NCBI GenBank assembly: GCA_947396885.1
Contig: OX377205.1
Location: forward strand, 27,963,899-28,027,898
Origin: Heligmosomoides polygyrus polygyrus
Lineage: Eukaryota; Nematoda; Chromadorea; Rhabditida; Heligmosomidae
DNA: 64,000 nt
Reading direction: 5' to 3'
Positions 19,546-30,883 of the stretch are shown in pieces (within the stretch, counting starts at the first letter, position 1; each line of letters starts with the position of its first letter). The translations under genes were made by a program, and so were the position numbers. Under the pieces are notes generated by a model that searched no databases, was not told the origin of the DNA, and saw nothing but the letters and a program-made list of their open reading frames with translations.

Positions 19546-21291
19546 CAGAAAGATACAAACAAGTTCTACATGCTTAATCGAAATTATATTTAAAATCAGC
19601 CTTGTGATGCACTCTTTTCTACACTCGTGTTTTGTCATAAGGTCCCTGTTTCACCTTGCGGCGTTGTTATGGGAAATTCAGTGACTATAAAATGGGCCAT
19701 GCATTTTAATTTTTTCACAGTTGCTTCTAAGTATTAAGTTTCTACTCGCTTTTATTACGTCAAGAAAACCAAAGCATGAAGGAAAATTTTCAGTGTCAAT
19801 CAATCCTTATCTGATGTGCGCCATAAGTTCTATTTACTTTGGAATGTCGTGCAGGCAGTTTCAGTTTATTGGTCCCCTACAACGAAATGCCCACGGGAGA
19901 CCTTCGACCTTCTCAAAGCATGTCAGACTTGATTTGGAAGGCGGCCATTTCAACCAGGAAGGTCTTCCGTACGATTTAAAAGCCACACAACTTGGTTTGA
20001 CAATTATCGAGCTTTACACGAAAAGCAACTCTCTTGATGTTTTGCTTCGTGAAGGTTTTTTGAAATTTTCTACCCGGTCGGCTACTTCTAGACAGCTGTG
20101 ATGTAGCTGTTATCGAATGTATTCAGAGCTAACGGAGAAATTGAAGCACAGCTACGTCGGGAGAGAAGAAATGTGGAAGATCGATACTGATATGAACGGC
20201 TTCTAGAAAAACAATCTGCAAGAAATGGTGCTGCTGTAGGTGCATTTGCAGCGAGAAGGCTGCTTGTAAGGCACATTACTCCTCATTACTGTCTCAGCAC
20301 TGGCATTTCCTCAGAAGAAGAACAGGCGGTGATTAGTTCCACGCAGCGAGCTACTTTAGGTTTTTTATGCGCTCTAGAGCAATGAACCGAGTTAGAAACG
20401 GAGCTTGCAGGGAGAAAGAGATCTTTTCCGGTTCTAGCTACCATTCTCTAAAGGTCGAACTCGTTTTAGTGAAATTCCTCAAGGAGTCGTGACACGGTTT
20501 ATGGTTAAGTAGTGCAACTAGGCTAGGAGGTAGTTATAACCGGCAATGACATTAACAAGAGAATTTCGGTTATTTCTGAAACGGTACTCAAAAAGCAATA
20601 CCGCCGCTTGCCAGACTCCACTCGCCAGCTTTAACGTTTTGGACGCTGTGTCAAGGTGCCTAAGGAAACTGCTCGAAGGATGAAGCCTCTCGAAATCGGA
20701 TTAAGACATGATTGAGGAGCAGTCTACAGCTTCTGCTTAACGATATTTGGGCATGGTTAGTTGTTGCTTTCTTGTAAATACTATGCCAACACGAGGTTTC
20801 TAAGGCTGTCCTTATTTGGTCCTAACAAGTTTATTTTTGTAAATTTCGACAGAATCGTTGCCACCTCGCGTAGCGTCTGATGAGCAGCCGAGATTGAGCA
20901 CAGAGAGGATCTGACACCAAGCGGCGAGCAAGCCAGACTCCACTCGCCAGCTTTAACATTTTGGACGCTGTGTCAAGGTGCCTGAGGAAACTGCTCGAAG
21001 GACGAAGCCTCTCGGAATCGGGCCGTCCTTGATTTCATTAAGCCAGCCTTAACACCGAACAGACTACACTGCTCAAAAACCAGAAAAACCTCTCTTTGAC
21101 ACGCTTTCAAGAGCGTACAATGCTAAACCAATGTGCAGCTAAGTACACTCCTTTGAAGGTCCCACTTATGCAACACACAGGTGGTATAGAGCCTGAGTAA
21201 GACTTAACGGCCACGCTGACCACAAAATGTCGCCACATATATGCACACTGTTGTCTGAATGATCACAGAAGTCTTATCTTCTGAGCTGCGC
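19546..21291. other. Unassigned stretch with a 92-bp direct repeat
   Basis: A 126-codon frame at 19721-20101 is not recognised. A segment beginning GCCAGACTCCACTCGCCAGC at about 20612 is repeated with few changes at about 20931, roughly 320 bp downstream. No terminal structure was found. Confidence 0.5.
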
Positions 21292-21938
21292 TTAACCCAT
21301 TGACGACGGCGCGGCAAATCGCGTGTCTGACGCGTGGGACCGCGCGCTGGGACCGCCTTGAGGCTCGAATCTCGTGCATTCACTACTTCACGGTATTTCA
21401 AATGAAGCTCCCTCTCCAATGGGTGAGCCACATATTGAGAAAGGCCGAAACAGGTTCGAAGCAAAACGTAGAAGATGTATTTGCTGCTACAAAAAGGTCA
21501 TCACAGAAAAGGGCGCACGTTCGTCACGAATCGTGCAAATAAGACGTCTGCACGATGCAGCAAGTGTTTGAAATATTTTTTCTAAATTGGGTTCAAGTTT
21601 TTCGCAAGAAATTTGATTAGATTTCTTAACCATGGCCATTTTTGTAAGATATACGTAGCTGTTCGTGAGTAGTATCTATTTATTTAAGGTTTGAATAGTG
21701 TGTAGTGCTGATTTTTTTTTATCAAAGCTTTCGTTAGAAGTAAATGATTCTCGGACCACTGGGTAGGTAGCATTGGTAGGATCCATCGAATCTAATGAAT
21801 ACTAGTAAACTATGAAAAATCGAAGAAGTGGGCCGCAGCGAACATTTTTTTAACCGCGGGCTGAAATTGGGCCGCGCGGTCCCACGCGACAGAAAAACTG
21901 CGGGCCGAAATTGGGCCGCGCGGTCGTCAGTGGGCTAA
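21292..21938. mobile_element. piggyBac-like MITE
   Basis: Ends CCCATTGACGACGGCGCGG and CCGCGCGGTCGTCAGTGGG are inverted repeats with 17 of 19 matches, flanked by TTAA (21292-21295) and CTAA (21935-21938, one mutation from TTAA). A subterminal GCGTGGGACCGCGCG is also mirrored. TTAA plus CCC termini fit piggyBac. No transposase is encoded. A single related-looking end lies at about 39250-39285. Confidence 0.72.
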
Positions 21939-22439
21939 CCAGTAGACGTGGAATAGTTTAAATATTACCACTTTTACCATGGGATTCTCTATCATCAATA
22001 TTAGTGTAAATGCTAGTAGTGTAAAAGCTTATTAGTCTAAACGATTGCAGCAGTGTAAATGCTTATTAGTCCATAAGATTGCACAAATATAAGAAAGCAA
22101 TTCCCGACTTCTCTCGTATATCAGAGTTGGGTGTCTGTAGGAATAGAATTCTCATACCTATCGAGTGAGAAGTACATAGAAGAAAGTAATGAAAAACCGC
22201 AAGGGTGCTCTTACGAGGTGCGCTTCATATTCCGCAGAACGCTTTAATGGAGTTTAAAGTAACTTGTGGTGGTTGGATTCTAATTTATACCGGACGTTTT
22301 GCTCAAAACCCTAGTACCAAATCCTCCACACAGGTGGAGGACTTTTACAGTTGGTGGAAGCAGCTTGAGTTTGAGAATATTATTGTTAACATAGTTTTCC
22401 GTCGCTCTAGAAATAGTGCTTTCTTTCTGAGCGTGAGCG
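21939..22439. other. No recognisable feature
   Basis: Anonymous AT-rich sequence with short GTGTAAATGCT-type repeats around 22010-22065. Confidence 0.4.
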
Positions 22440-22709
22440 CAGTGCAGTCGGAGGAGGCGCCGGCTACCGCCTGCACCCGATACCAGGTTCCTGGATCGGA
22501 TTTCCCGCCCAGGCCAACCAAGCCTTCCATCCCTCTGGGGTCGGTGAATTGGTACCAGACTTATCTGAGAAGGATAAAGCGCTGACTTGTTCATCAGCTG
22601 GCCACCGCAATTCATTCTATAGGCCAAATACGCATTCAACTCGCCTCCACGACATCCCGTAGAAGTAGAATGCGTGGCGCATCCCAAAGGAGATTGAATA
22701 ACGCCGTCC
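22440..22709 (+). repeat. SINE-like repeat, copy 2 (near full length)
   Basis: One of the most complete copies: 5' GGAGGCGCCGGCTACCGCCT, B-box-like region GGATCGGATTTCCCGCCC, core GGCCAACCAAGCCTTCCATC, and 3' end ATTGAATAACGCCGTC. It is about 265 bp, the size of a SINE. A 126-codon frame across it is probably incidental. Confidence 0.75.
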
Positions 22710-22859
22710 TTTACCCTTTTTATCTTTTACTTTCTTTCAGCATATTCTACAACTAATGTACATATGAAGCAATATATTATCTGCAAAGTGTTGCAACTTG
22801 TCAGGCAATTTGCGTCACTTCTATAGAATTCCTGCGGTCTTGTTCGAAACAAATTGCTA

Positions 22860-23352
22860 GGACCACTATACTAGTAGCTCCCTATCGTTGAACTCCTTCT
22901 TGGACAGCGAACGAAGCAGATAGTAGTCTGTCGCAGTGAGGACGGCGGATGGGCCGGAATACTCCTTCCAAAGCAGTGAAGTTTTTTCTGAATCACCTTC
23001 GCAACGTGAGGACGCACATTGTCGTGAAGGAAGAAGATCTTGTGTTATTTCCCACGCTTCGTTGCAGTTACTTACGTTGTTCAGTCACTTCCACTAGTGA
23101 CAATAGTGCTTGAAGGTAGCAGCTCCCAGTGAATGACTTATTTGCAGCTCCACCGGACACTGCGCATTAACTTTTCTGGATGAAGTTCCGGCTTTGGCGT
23201 GGGAATTCATGGTGCGCCGCAAGTGAGACACAGGCGTTTTCGCGTGTGGCTAACGTAGACTACTTTACCGCCAGTGGTCTCGGGCAAGAAAATTTTGCGA
23301 AGGGTTAAAGAAGTTCATTCATTCCTACACACCGGTAGCTGGTGGTCTAAGA
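22860..23352 (-). pseudogene. Mariner transposase, C-terminal half (split copy)
   Basis: On the minus strand the fragments KPELHPEKLM, DNVRPHVA and, after frameshifts, AHPPSS and ATDYYLLRSLS are mariner motifs around the second and third catalytic acids. The transposase is broken by stops and frameshifts. The N-terminal half continues at 25490-25760, beyond the inserted foldback element. Confidence 0.75.
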
Positions 23353-25489
23353 TACAATACCGGCCTTAACGTTTGGTCTTTGGGCGGAAAAAGCGAAAAA
23401 AGCCGCTTTTTTCCGCCGGTTTTCTGTAGCGCTATTCAAATTGAGCGCATCGTAATTTGAAACCGATATTCATGATCAGCACCGAGCCCTCTTCCCGATG
23501 AGCTGCAAAACGCCCAGTGAGCGCCTGAAATTCAGTTCAGTGACCTAATTTCTGACCCCTTGCCTCGCGAGAGATAATTACACCCACAGCTCCTAAGCAG
23601 CCAATGAACGCAGGGGTTCGGCCTGTTAAAGCCTATTTTCTACTTTATGTATAGTAACACATGGTGCTCTGAATTTCAGAGCATTTCACGATCCAATGAT
23701 GCACTTTTTAAAAGGATCCGAAAATTTAAATGCTATTATTTTCAAAAAATGTCTCTACATTGGAGGACTCTAATTTCGGCATATCAATCTTCTGTGTTCT
23801 TGTACTCGCTTGCCTCGTTGAGGGCGACAGTGGAAATCAAGCCTCGAAGTTGGAACCTTTAGGGTTGAAATCGCTGGTAATTATACTCTGGCAAAGCTGC
23901 CCACGTGACACTTCCACACTTTGAGCGAACAGATCTCAGCGGATTCCGTCTGTTTTTTCTATTTTTTTCGGCCATAGCCTATATTTGCTTTATGGGACTA
24001 GGCGTACTTCTCAGCTTTTTTTACTCCTATTCTTTAGTTTTTTTTGCCTATTATTTTAGTAGCCTTTTTACGTTTGCAAAAGTTCCGTTTAATAGACATT
24101 TCACCCACTAACCAGTAAAACGCCTAGCGCTGGCTGGAAGCAAAAGCCCTTCTGTTTACACAACATCATCATTTAAAAGTGCTACCATACGAAGTCGCTC
24201 AATCAACGATCACGTTTAATTGTTAAGCCGCTGCGAGAGATTTTGATGCAGCGCTGCACAGGGTGGATGAAGGAGGGCTTTCATTTTGTTTTAATTATCT
24301 CATTTAGACACCGATAAAAGCCTATTTCTTCCTATTTCTTCAAGCTGACTCAGAAAATACTTAAACTTTGAAAGTACTACTACTGGTCTTTTGAAAAAGA
24401 TTTGGAAAATTCTCGGGAAAGCTTCGGGGAAACAGGTGAGCCTATAACCAGATATTAGAACAATTTTTTTACCGATTACCGATTTTTACGGATTCTTTAC
24501 AACACTTTAGAAAGTCTTGGAAAATATAGAAATTGGTTTATTACTTGATTGATGCGAGGAAAATATAAATAAAGAAAACAGGAATACGCCATGCACTCCT
24601 TTCCTACGGTATTCGGGGAGATCAATAACGGGCTGCCGTATCCAATGTGTGCCCCTCATGAAACGGTTTAAATGAATAGACAATCGAAATCGAACCGCCA
24701 CACATCATTATTTTAATATATTTTTTAAATCGTGCTTATTGTGCTTGAGCCCGAGTTCGATGCCAATTTACGACCCGGAATTCTTTTAAGACTTTGTCCA
24801 ATCTGCTTGGAGCTTGGAAGCCCTCATGGAGTTTTCCTTGTGTTCTTAACTTGTATGATTCTTGTCCCAAACAAACCAATTTGGAGCCACCTGAACTGCA
24901 AGCAAAATTCGATTGCTGCTGCCAAAAGGTGTCACGTGGACCCCTTCGGCAGCGCATAGATCTTGAAGATTTTCACGCAAAACACTTTCTGGCCGCATCG
25001 CAGTTTACTGAAATGTGCTTCATCGAGTCTGTAAGTGTAAGCCAATGCAAGCTTGCTGTTATTAAGTTATTGACCTCCCAATTCGGTAATTATCTCCAAG
25101 TTGACTGGAATGAAAGAATCGGATTCCCTAAAAAATATTATCACTGTGATCGCGAGGAACTAGGGCATTTGGACAACTATGTGGTATTTCCTATAAAGAA
25201 GACAATAGGCTTTAAATTAGGCCAATCTCCTCCTTCTTTAGCTACCTAGGAGCTGTGGGTGTAATTATCTCCCGCAAGTGCAGGGGTCAGCCGCGCTAGC
25301 CAGAAATTAGGTCACTAAACTATTTTTCAGGCGCTCATTAGGCCTTTGCAGCTCATCGGGAAGAGGGCTCGGTGCTGATAACGAATAGTGTACAATACAC
25401 TGAATTTGAAGAGCGCTGCACAAAAGCGGCAGAAAAGGCGGTTTTTTCGCTTTTCCGCCTAAAGGCCAAAAGTTAAGGCCGGTATTGTA
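23353..25489. mobile_element. 2.1 kb foldback DNA element inserted in a mariner
   Basis: Inverted ends TACAATACCGGCCTTAAC and GTTAAGGCCGGTATTGTA begin arms of about 290 bp, which include GGCGGAAAAAGCGAAAAAAG (left) and its complement-like partner (right) and AGCACCGAGCCCTCTTCCCG with its complement. It lies between two halves of a mariner pseudogene on the minus strand. I could not resolve a target duplication or place it in a superfamily. The interior holds a 151-codon frame of unknown nature. Confidence 0.82.
24794..25249 (+). CDS. Hypothetical ORF inside the 2.1 kb foldback element
   Basis: A 151-codon frame from an ATG, whose last ~20 codons run into the right arm. It contains a Cys pair (FDCCCQK) and a mixed charged/hydrophobic composition, with no motif I recognise and no signal peptide. 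It could be an exon of a lost transposase, captured host sequence, or chance. Without splice evidence I do not assign a function. Confidence 0.25.
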   Translation: MSNLLGAWKPSWSFPCVLNLYDSCPKQTNLEPPELQAKFDCCCQKVSRGPLRQRIDLEDFHAKHFLAASQFTEMCFIESVSVSQCKLAVIKLLTSQFGNYLQVDWNERIGFPKKYYHCDREELGHLDNYVVFPIKKTIGFKLGQSPPSLAT

Positions 25490-25760
25490 ATGGGGCACCC
25501 TTTAGTCATATCTCACGTATTCCAAGGGCAACGAAAGTGTGACGGCGCTCGAGTTCCTCTGCCAGCTCACGCGCTCCTCATCTACTGCAACTGGCAATCC
25601 AAACAGTGGTTCGTCCTCGATGTTAAAATCGCCGTGTTTGAACTTCTGGAAACCAAACCTTGCTGTGTCGTAGGACACAATGGAAGAGCCCATTGCGTCA
25701 CAAATGTTCTTCGCTGATGGCGTGCCTCCTGTATTTCGCAGAGCAGGAGCAGTCGAACTT
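25490..25760 (-). pseudogene. Mariner transposase, N-terminal part (split copy)
   Basis: The minus-strand frame SYDTARFGFQKFKHGDFNIEDEP is the helix-turn-helix region of a mariner transposase, and the following RVPH at the junction matches the conserved WVPHEL region. The remaining transposase is at 22860-23352 on the same strand, which shows that the foldback element inserted near that motif. Confidence 0.75.
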
Positions 25761-26120
25761 ACTTGTCGTCAAAGACGATTTTAACGAAATATCACGACAG
25801 TAGTTGGTATGTATACTTATTTATTTATTAATTACAATGCACATATTTGTGCGCTATAAATTATATATGGAGATATATAGGCAGCATAGTCGTTATAATC
25901 GCGAGAGCAGTCGAGCAATATGGTATAGGTATGGTATATGGTATATGGTATAGGTCATAGGTCAGCATGTTTATGTGTTATTAAAAGAAGGTTCCAGAAC
26001 CTTTTCAAAAATTTGGCGAGGTGCCAAACTGGCGATGAATGGCGACAAACTTTTTGAATAACCTAATAATAATAACCGATTTGTGAGTCTACGCTTCCTT
26101 CGAGTTGCGTCACTTATGCC
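25761..26120. other. Simple repeats, no gene
   Basis: Contains TTATTTATTTATTAATT at about 25820 and a GGTATAG/GGTATAT tandem at about 25920-25957. The first could be the tail of a minus-strand CR1. Confidence 0.5.
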
Positions 26121-27616
26121 ATTTATTTATTTATTCATAAACTTTAAGAAGACGTGCTTAACATTTGGGTGATAGAAAAGAAACAACAACCATATTAGAA
26201 AAAAACCATAAGCTGAACAGGTTATCACATTAACAAGTCAGCAAGCGGAAGCGACATCCATTGGCAGCGTAAAAGAGAAATGTAGGTTTACTTTAGTCTT
26301 TGGTCCTTTTTTTTTTGAAGGATTCTAGCTCAGTTTGCAAGAGGGCCAAAACAGTTGGTGTTGAGTTGTACGTATGACAGTAGCCTTCAGTTTATTAATA
26401 TGCTACGATCTTAATGGCAGCAACAAAGCTAATCTGTTTGTTCGCATCAACCAGCTATGACGCCGCCCGGTGGCACATGCCAGAACTTCGGCACATGGGT
26501 ACGCTGGCCGCTCGCCCCATGGAAGTGTTGGTTAGGATAAGCAACAATTTAGATCATACAAAATCCGCAACGCTGCTGCGCTCTGCCACCAGAGAGGACA
26601 ACTATTTGCACTGTATTGTTAAAGCCCAATCGCAAGTCATGCAAATCTAAGGCAATTTCAAAAACGAGGTGTACTACCAAAGCAGGTCGCCCCTTGTGAA
26701 AAGCAAACAAAACAAAAAAGGGCGAATTAAAGCAGACAAAAAGACGGAATCGATATAGAAGCCTGATCTGTGATCAGATAAGAACGAGATGTAGCTGCGG
26801 AGCGTGAGAAAGATATTTATGTAGCTACATAAACCGTAACGCATTTAAAACATGTGAATAAAAGTAGAAAAGAAAAAGGTATTTCTATCCCAATGCGCCA
26901 GTTAGTGGAGCAGCATGACCACGAGTGATGATAGCCTGATATCTCTTATTTGACATCGGGAATTCCTGAAATATGCAAAATATCAATTCTGTTTAATCCT
27001 TCTTTGAAGATTTCGCTGTTCTCTGAATCTAACACATCAGTCGGCAAGTGTCGAATCCATCTTGTCCCTCGATAGCAAATAAAACTAAAAAACTGCGCGT
27101 ACTTTCTTTTGTGAATTGAGGGGTAGTAGAGGTCGAAACCGAAGAATTTTAGCCCACAAGGCATGAAGATCTAGTATTTGCTAGCACGAAGTTTAAGTTC
27201 GCCGCGACGTATTTTGCAGCAGAGAACCAGATCCGAGGTTATCCTTCTGCGCAGTAGTGATGTAAGACCCAGCAGTTTTAGAAGCTCACCATAACTCGGT
27301 ATATTTTTCGAAAACCTACATATATAGGTGTACACAACTGAAAGCAAGTCTCGTGAAAGTTTTTTGAACTTTTTCAATTTTTAGGATGAGATTTTTGGCG
27401 GTAGGACTCCAAACTTGCTAGCAGTACTCCAAAAGAGGGAGAACGTACGCTTTACACAGTTTGACAAAAACGTCATGTTGATCACTGCACACATTGCGAA
27501 AAATGAAGTACAGTGCAGCATAGGCTCTCCGAGTTGATTCATCAAGATGATTCGAAAGTTCCGTCTGAAGTCGACAATCACACCAAGCTCCTCAACAGTC
27601 TCACATTGAGTAAGGG

Positions 27617-27958
27617 CTATATCACAGAATAATTACCGGAGTGTCCTTCACCAATGTGTAGTAGAAAGCACTTGTCGGGATTTATAGCTAAACCTTGATC
27701 TAAAGCCCGGCTATGCAAATTGCTTAATGCATTTTCAAGTGCTAAACATGTTTCAGCACGCTTATCTCTGTCATATATTCGGTAGATTTTATTATCGTCA
27801 GCATAGGCCTGGAGCTTGATGTTTCCGGAACTTTCGATAACATTAGATATGCCAGCTGCACAAAGTAGAAATGGTAGAGGTGAAAGAGCGCAAGCCTGCG
27901 GTACTCTACTAGCACAAGGGTATCTTTCGGAAAATTCATAGCCGACTCGGACCGTCAT
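27617..27958 (-). pseudogene. CR1 reverse transcriptase fragment
   Basis: A 113-codon frame with VPQACALSPLPFLL and the active site YADD in LQAYADDNKIYRIY, followed by the ALDQGLAINPDKC region. The catalytic Asp pair is intact in this fragment, although the ORF is broken on both sides. Confidence 0.85.
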
Positions 27959-28811
27959 AACCTTTTCTCAAGATGAGAGGCGAACTACTTTAAAAGCGTC
28001 CTATCTATTCCTTAACAGCAATTTTGAATGACAGACATTATCAAAAGCTTATGATAAATCTGTAAAGACAATGTCTATCATTTTCCCTAGAATCAGTGCT
28101 AGTCTCCAATCATGCAAGCTGTCTATAAAAGCCGTAACCGTGGAAAGTCCTGGAAGAAAACCATGCTGGCGAAATTGCATTTATACGGGGTAACTAGGTC
28201 AACAGTTTCTCCCTTGTAATGCTTTCCATAACTTCGATAGAAGCAGGAGTTATGCTAATAGGACGAAAATGCGATACCGACTGAGGAGCTGCTATTTTAG
28301 GGACAGCAGTTACAAGTGCATGCTTTCACTTGTAACTGTGAAACCACACCGAGCTCCATCGAGATGTTGAATATATCCGCCTAAGGTATGCATAGCTCGC
28401 GAGCGCACTTTTTGAAAAGAATTCCGACTCAGAGTTCAGTGAAGGAAGGCTTCAGTTTCTTGAGAAATTTGTGAACGTCAGTTGGATGAAAATGCATGCT
28501 GCTAAGAACAAGTGTCTTATCAGAGGTATTCCTAGCAACAGATATTTCTTCCAATTCAGAAAAACTTTGGTTGTCATAGACGCTAGCGAAATGATGCCTT
28601 AAAGCGACGGCTTTATTACTATCACAAGAGCAGATGTTACCATCAACATCGGCAATGTTGGGAAGGGCGCAAGAGGGTTTCATTTTGCTTTGTAAATGTA
28701 AGTGCAGCAACTTCATAGAGGCGTGCTTTGCATGCTTGTTTTCGCGACGAACCCAAAATCTTCTCAGGTGGTAGTCAATGTTGGCGCAAATAATTTTGTA
28801 GCGCGCATCAT

Positions 28812-29153
28812 TTAGCGGATCTGGAACAGTTCGAAATACCCGCTCCTTCTGATCAAGAGGTTGCGACTATATTTTGGATAACTCGCTCCGAAGGGTTGCC
28901 TGCTCTTAAAGGGAACGAATGTCGACAGATGTTTGTAAATAACTGTGCAAAATCGTTGATAGAGGTCATCTACAGTTGAGTGTCCATTAAAAATACTCGT
29001 CCAGTCAACAGAGAGACTTTCCCTGAGAGCGCTAGAATCTGTGTCCAGAAAATCCGGCATGGGTATCGAAGCTCGGGAAGATTGTGAGGAAAGCAAGTTA
29101 AACTGAACGATGCAATGGTCAGTGGTGGCTAGTGGAGGTAAGAACGCACACAT
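28812..29153 (-). pseudogene. CR1 endonuclease C-terminal fragment
   Basis: The frame begins with PPLATTDHCIVQFNLL, the final endonuclease motif with its catalytic His. It continues through the segment between endonuclease and RT (FLDTDSSALRESLSVDWTSI). Confidence 0.8.
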
Positions 29154-29640
29154 TAGAGATTAGAGGAAAAGTTGATAAAAACAACATCTAGAACCTTGCC
29201 CTCATGTGTTATTTCAGCAACAATTTGCTTGAAGCCAGAGTCGTTAAAAATGCAAGAAATTCAGCTGATGAATGGCTAATGGAGAGATTTTTCCAGTTTC
29301 CAGTTTTTCCAGTTCAAGCCACCCAAGACAACCGTTTTGCATCTGGCAGCAGATAAGGAACAAAGCTCATCCAGGAGAACATCGTCATCTGTTTTGTCGA
29401 GTTCGGTGGGCGACATATAACTATAAACCTCACTTGGCTCAGATCCGCTTTCGCGAGCGAAGCGACTTCAAAACAAAGAACGTCAGATCTAAGAGTGGAG
29501 CTATGATATGTTATATTAGAATTTATTATGTTTCGGGAGATACAACAAACTTCACCACCTTATCAGCTGGCAAACAGGGACGGAACTATGCACTTTCTGA
29601 ACAAACAATATCCCGCCATGAAATCATCTAAGAGCGAGAA

Positions 29641-30620
29641 TTACTGAACAAGAGAATACTACACCTGTGGCATACACCTCGAAGTGATGCAAGGTCCGGA
29701 TTCCTTCCAGGTTAACGAAGAGCTGAGAATAAAGCGCAAATTGGGAGTCTACGAAGTGGACCATGTGGTCTGCTATGTGTACGCGCTTGCTTATAAGAAA
29801 GTAATCAAGAGGAGCCTGCTGATTTAATTCCTCGCTCTGAAATTTCGTAACGACGCTCATTAGCATTGCAATAGGAAGCGCGGCCTGTCGCGTTCACACC
29901 GGACCTTGACCAAGGTAAACAAGCCTTCCATAACGCCATGTTGGGGAATTTGTATTGCACTTGTCTGGAAAGGATAAAAGACGGACGTATTAATTCGGAT
30001 GAACAATGCGAATCACTGTGTGGACCAAATGGCCGCTCAATTCCCTCCAGACCCCAAGAGGCCGTTAAATAGGCAATGACCCTTAAATACCGATGGTGTC
30101 AGTTTGTGAGAATTATGTGCACAAGCACGAACCCGAACCCCACTCTTTTCTACCGCTAGTGATGCTGCCCATCGGGGAGCCAGCGTTGCTTTATCCCCAC
30201 TCACATTCTGTGTTGGCATCACATAAGCTTATTGAATATCTCCCATGTTGAAGAAATGACGCAGTGCCGAAACCAGATAATCTGGCTTCTGCAACTACTC
30301 GCCACAAGGAGGATGTTCCTACATCCCGATGATAAAGGGGAGAAAGCGTTGATTTCATATCAACAGGCAGTAGCTCAAGTTTGGTCCGAAAAAGTTCGGA
30401 TGCTCTGTGTAAGTATCTTCTTATAACGTCATCAAGTCATTGTAAGAGATTGCAGTGCTTCAGGGCACTAGTCGTAAGTGGTCGGCGCACTAAAAACGCA
30501 ACACTTTGTCGGCTGACTTTCAGCCTCTGCTTAGCAGCTGTAGATGTAGATGTTTCAAGTGACCAAATGGTGACTGGGAGTACCCTGTAGACGGCAATTT
30601 TCTCAAAAACGGCTTGTGTC
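29641..30620. other. Mostly unassigned, weak SINE-like remnant
   Basis: About 29885-30010 has AACAAGCCTTCCAT and CACTTGTCTGGAAAGGATAAA, a faint match to the SINE-like family. The rest is anonymous. Confidence 0.35.
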
Positions 30621-30749
30621 AGATGCGTCGCTACCCAACGTGGAGAAGGGCGGAGTTGGCATGTGCCACTCGAATCGAGGACGATGATTTCGGTGCCAAA
30701 AAAGCGTCATAGACCTGGTCGAGAACGATTCGCTGTAAAATGACCGCGC

Positions 30750-30883
30750 AATGGAGCATATTTAAGCGCATCTCGAAGGAATGCCAGCATCTTCTGCAGC
30801 ATTCAGCAGCAGGTCGGTTAGTGTTAACTCCGTAAGGTTGCAGAACATCTCTAGAACCTGCCTGAGCTCGCTCTTTCCAGACT
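30750..30883 (+). promoter_or_regulatory. Promoter and trans-splice-type acceptor of collagen copy 2
   Basis: TATTTAAG at 30759-30766 and the acceptor CTCTTTCCAG ending at 30880, 3 nt before the ATG. Both are identical in position to copy 1. Homology to copy 1 reaches back to about 30625. Confidence 0.6.

Larger units (their letters stand above)
26121..29640 (-). mobile_element. Decayed CR1-type LINE
   Basis: The minus-strand copy has its TTTA-repeat tail at 26121-26135, a 3' region, and an ORF2 broken in several frames from about 29640 to 26945. Recognisable pieces in order are the endonuclease (TVVLGGLNW, then TTDHCIVQF), the linker region at 28716-28429, RT (VPQACALSP, AYADDNKIY) and C-terminal fragments (ELLKLLGLTSL, then NSEIFKEGLNR). 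The 5' end and ORF1 are missing. It belongs to a different subfamily from the 5357-9314 element. Confidence 0.85.
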
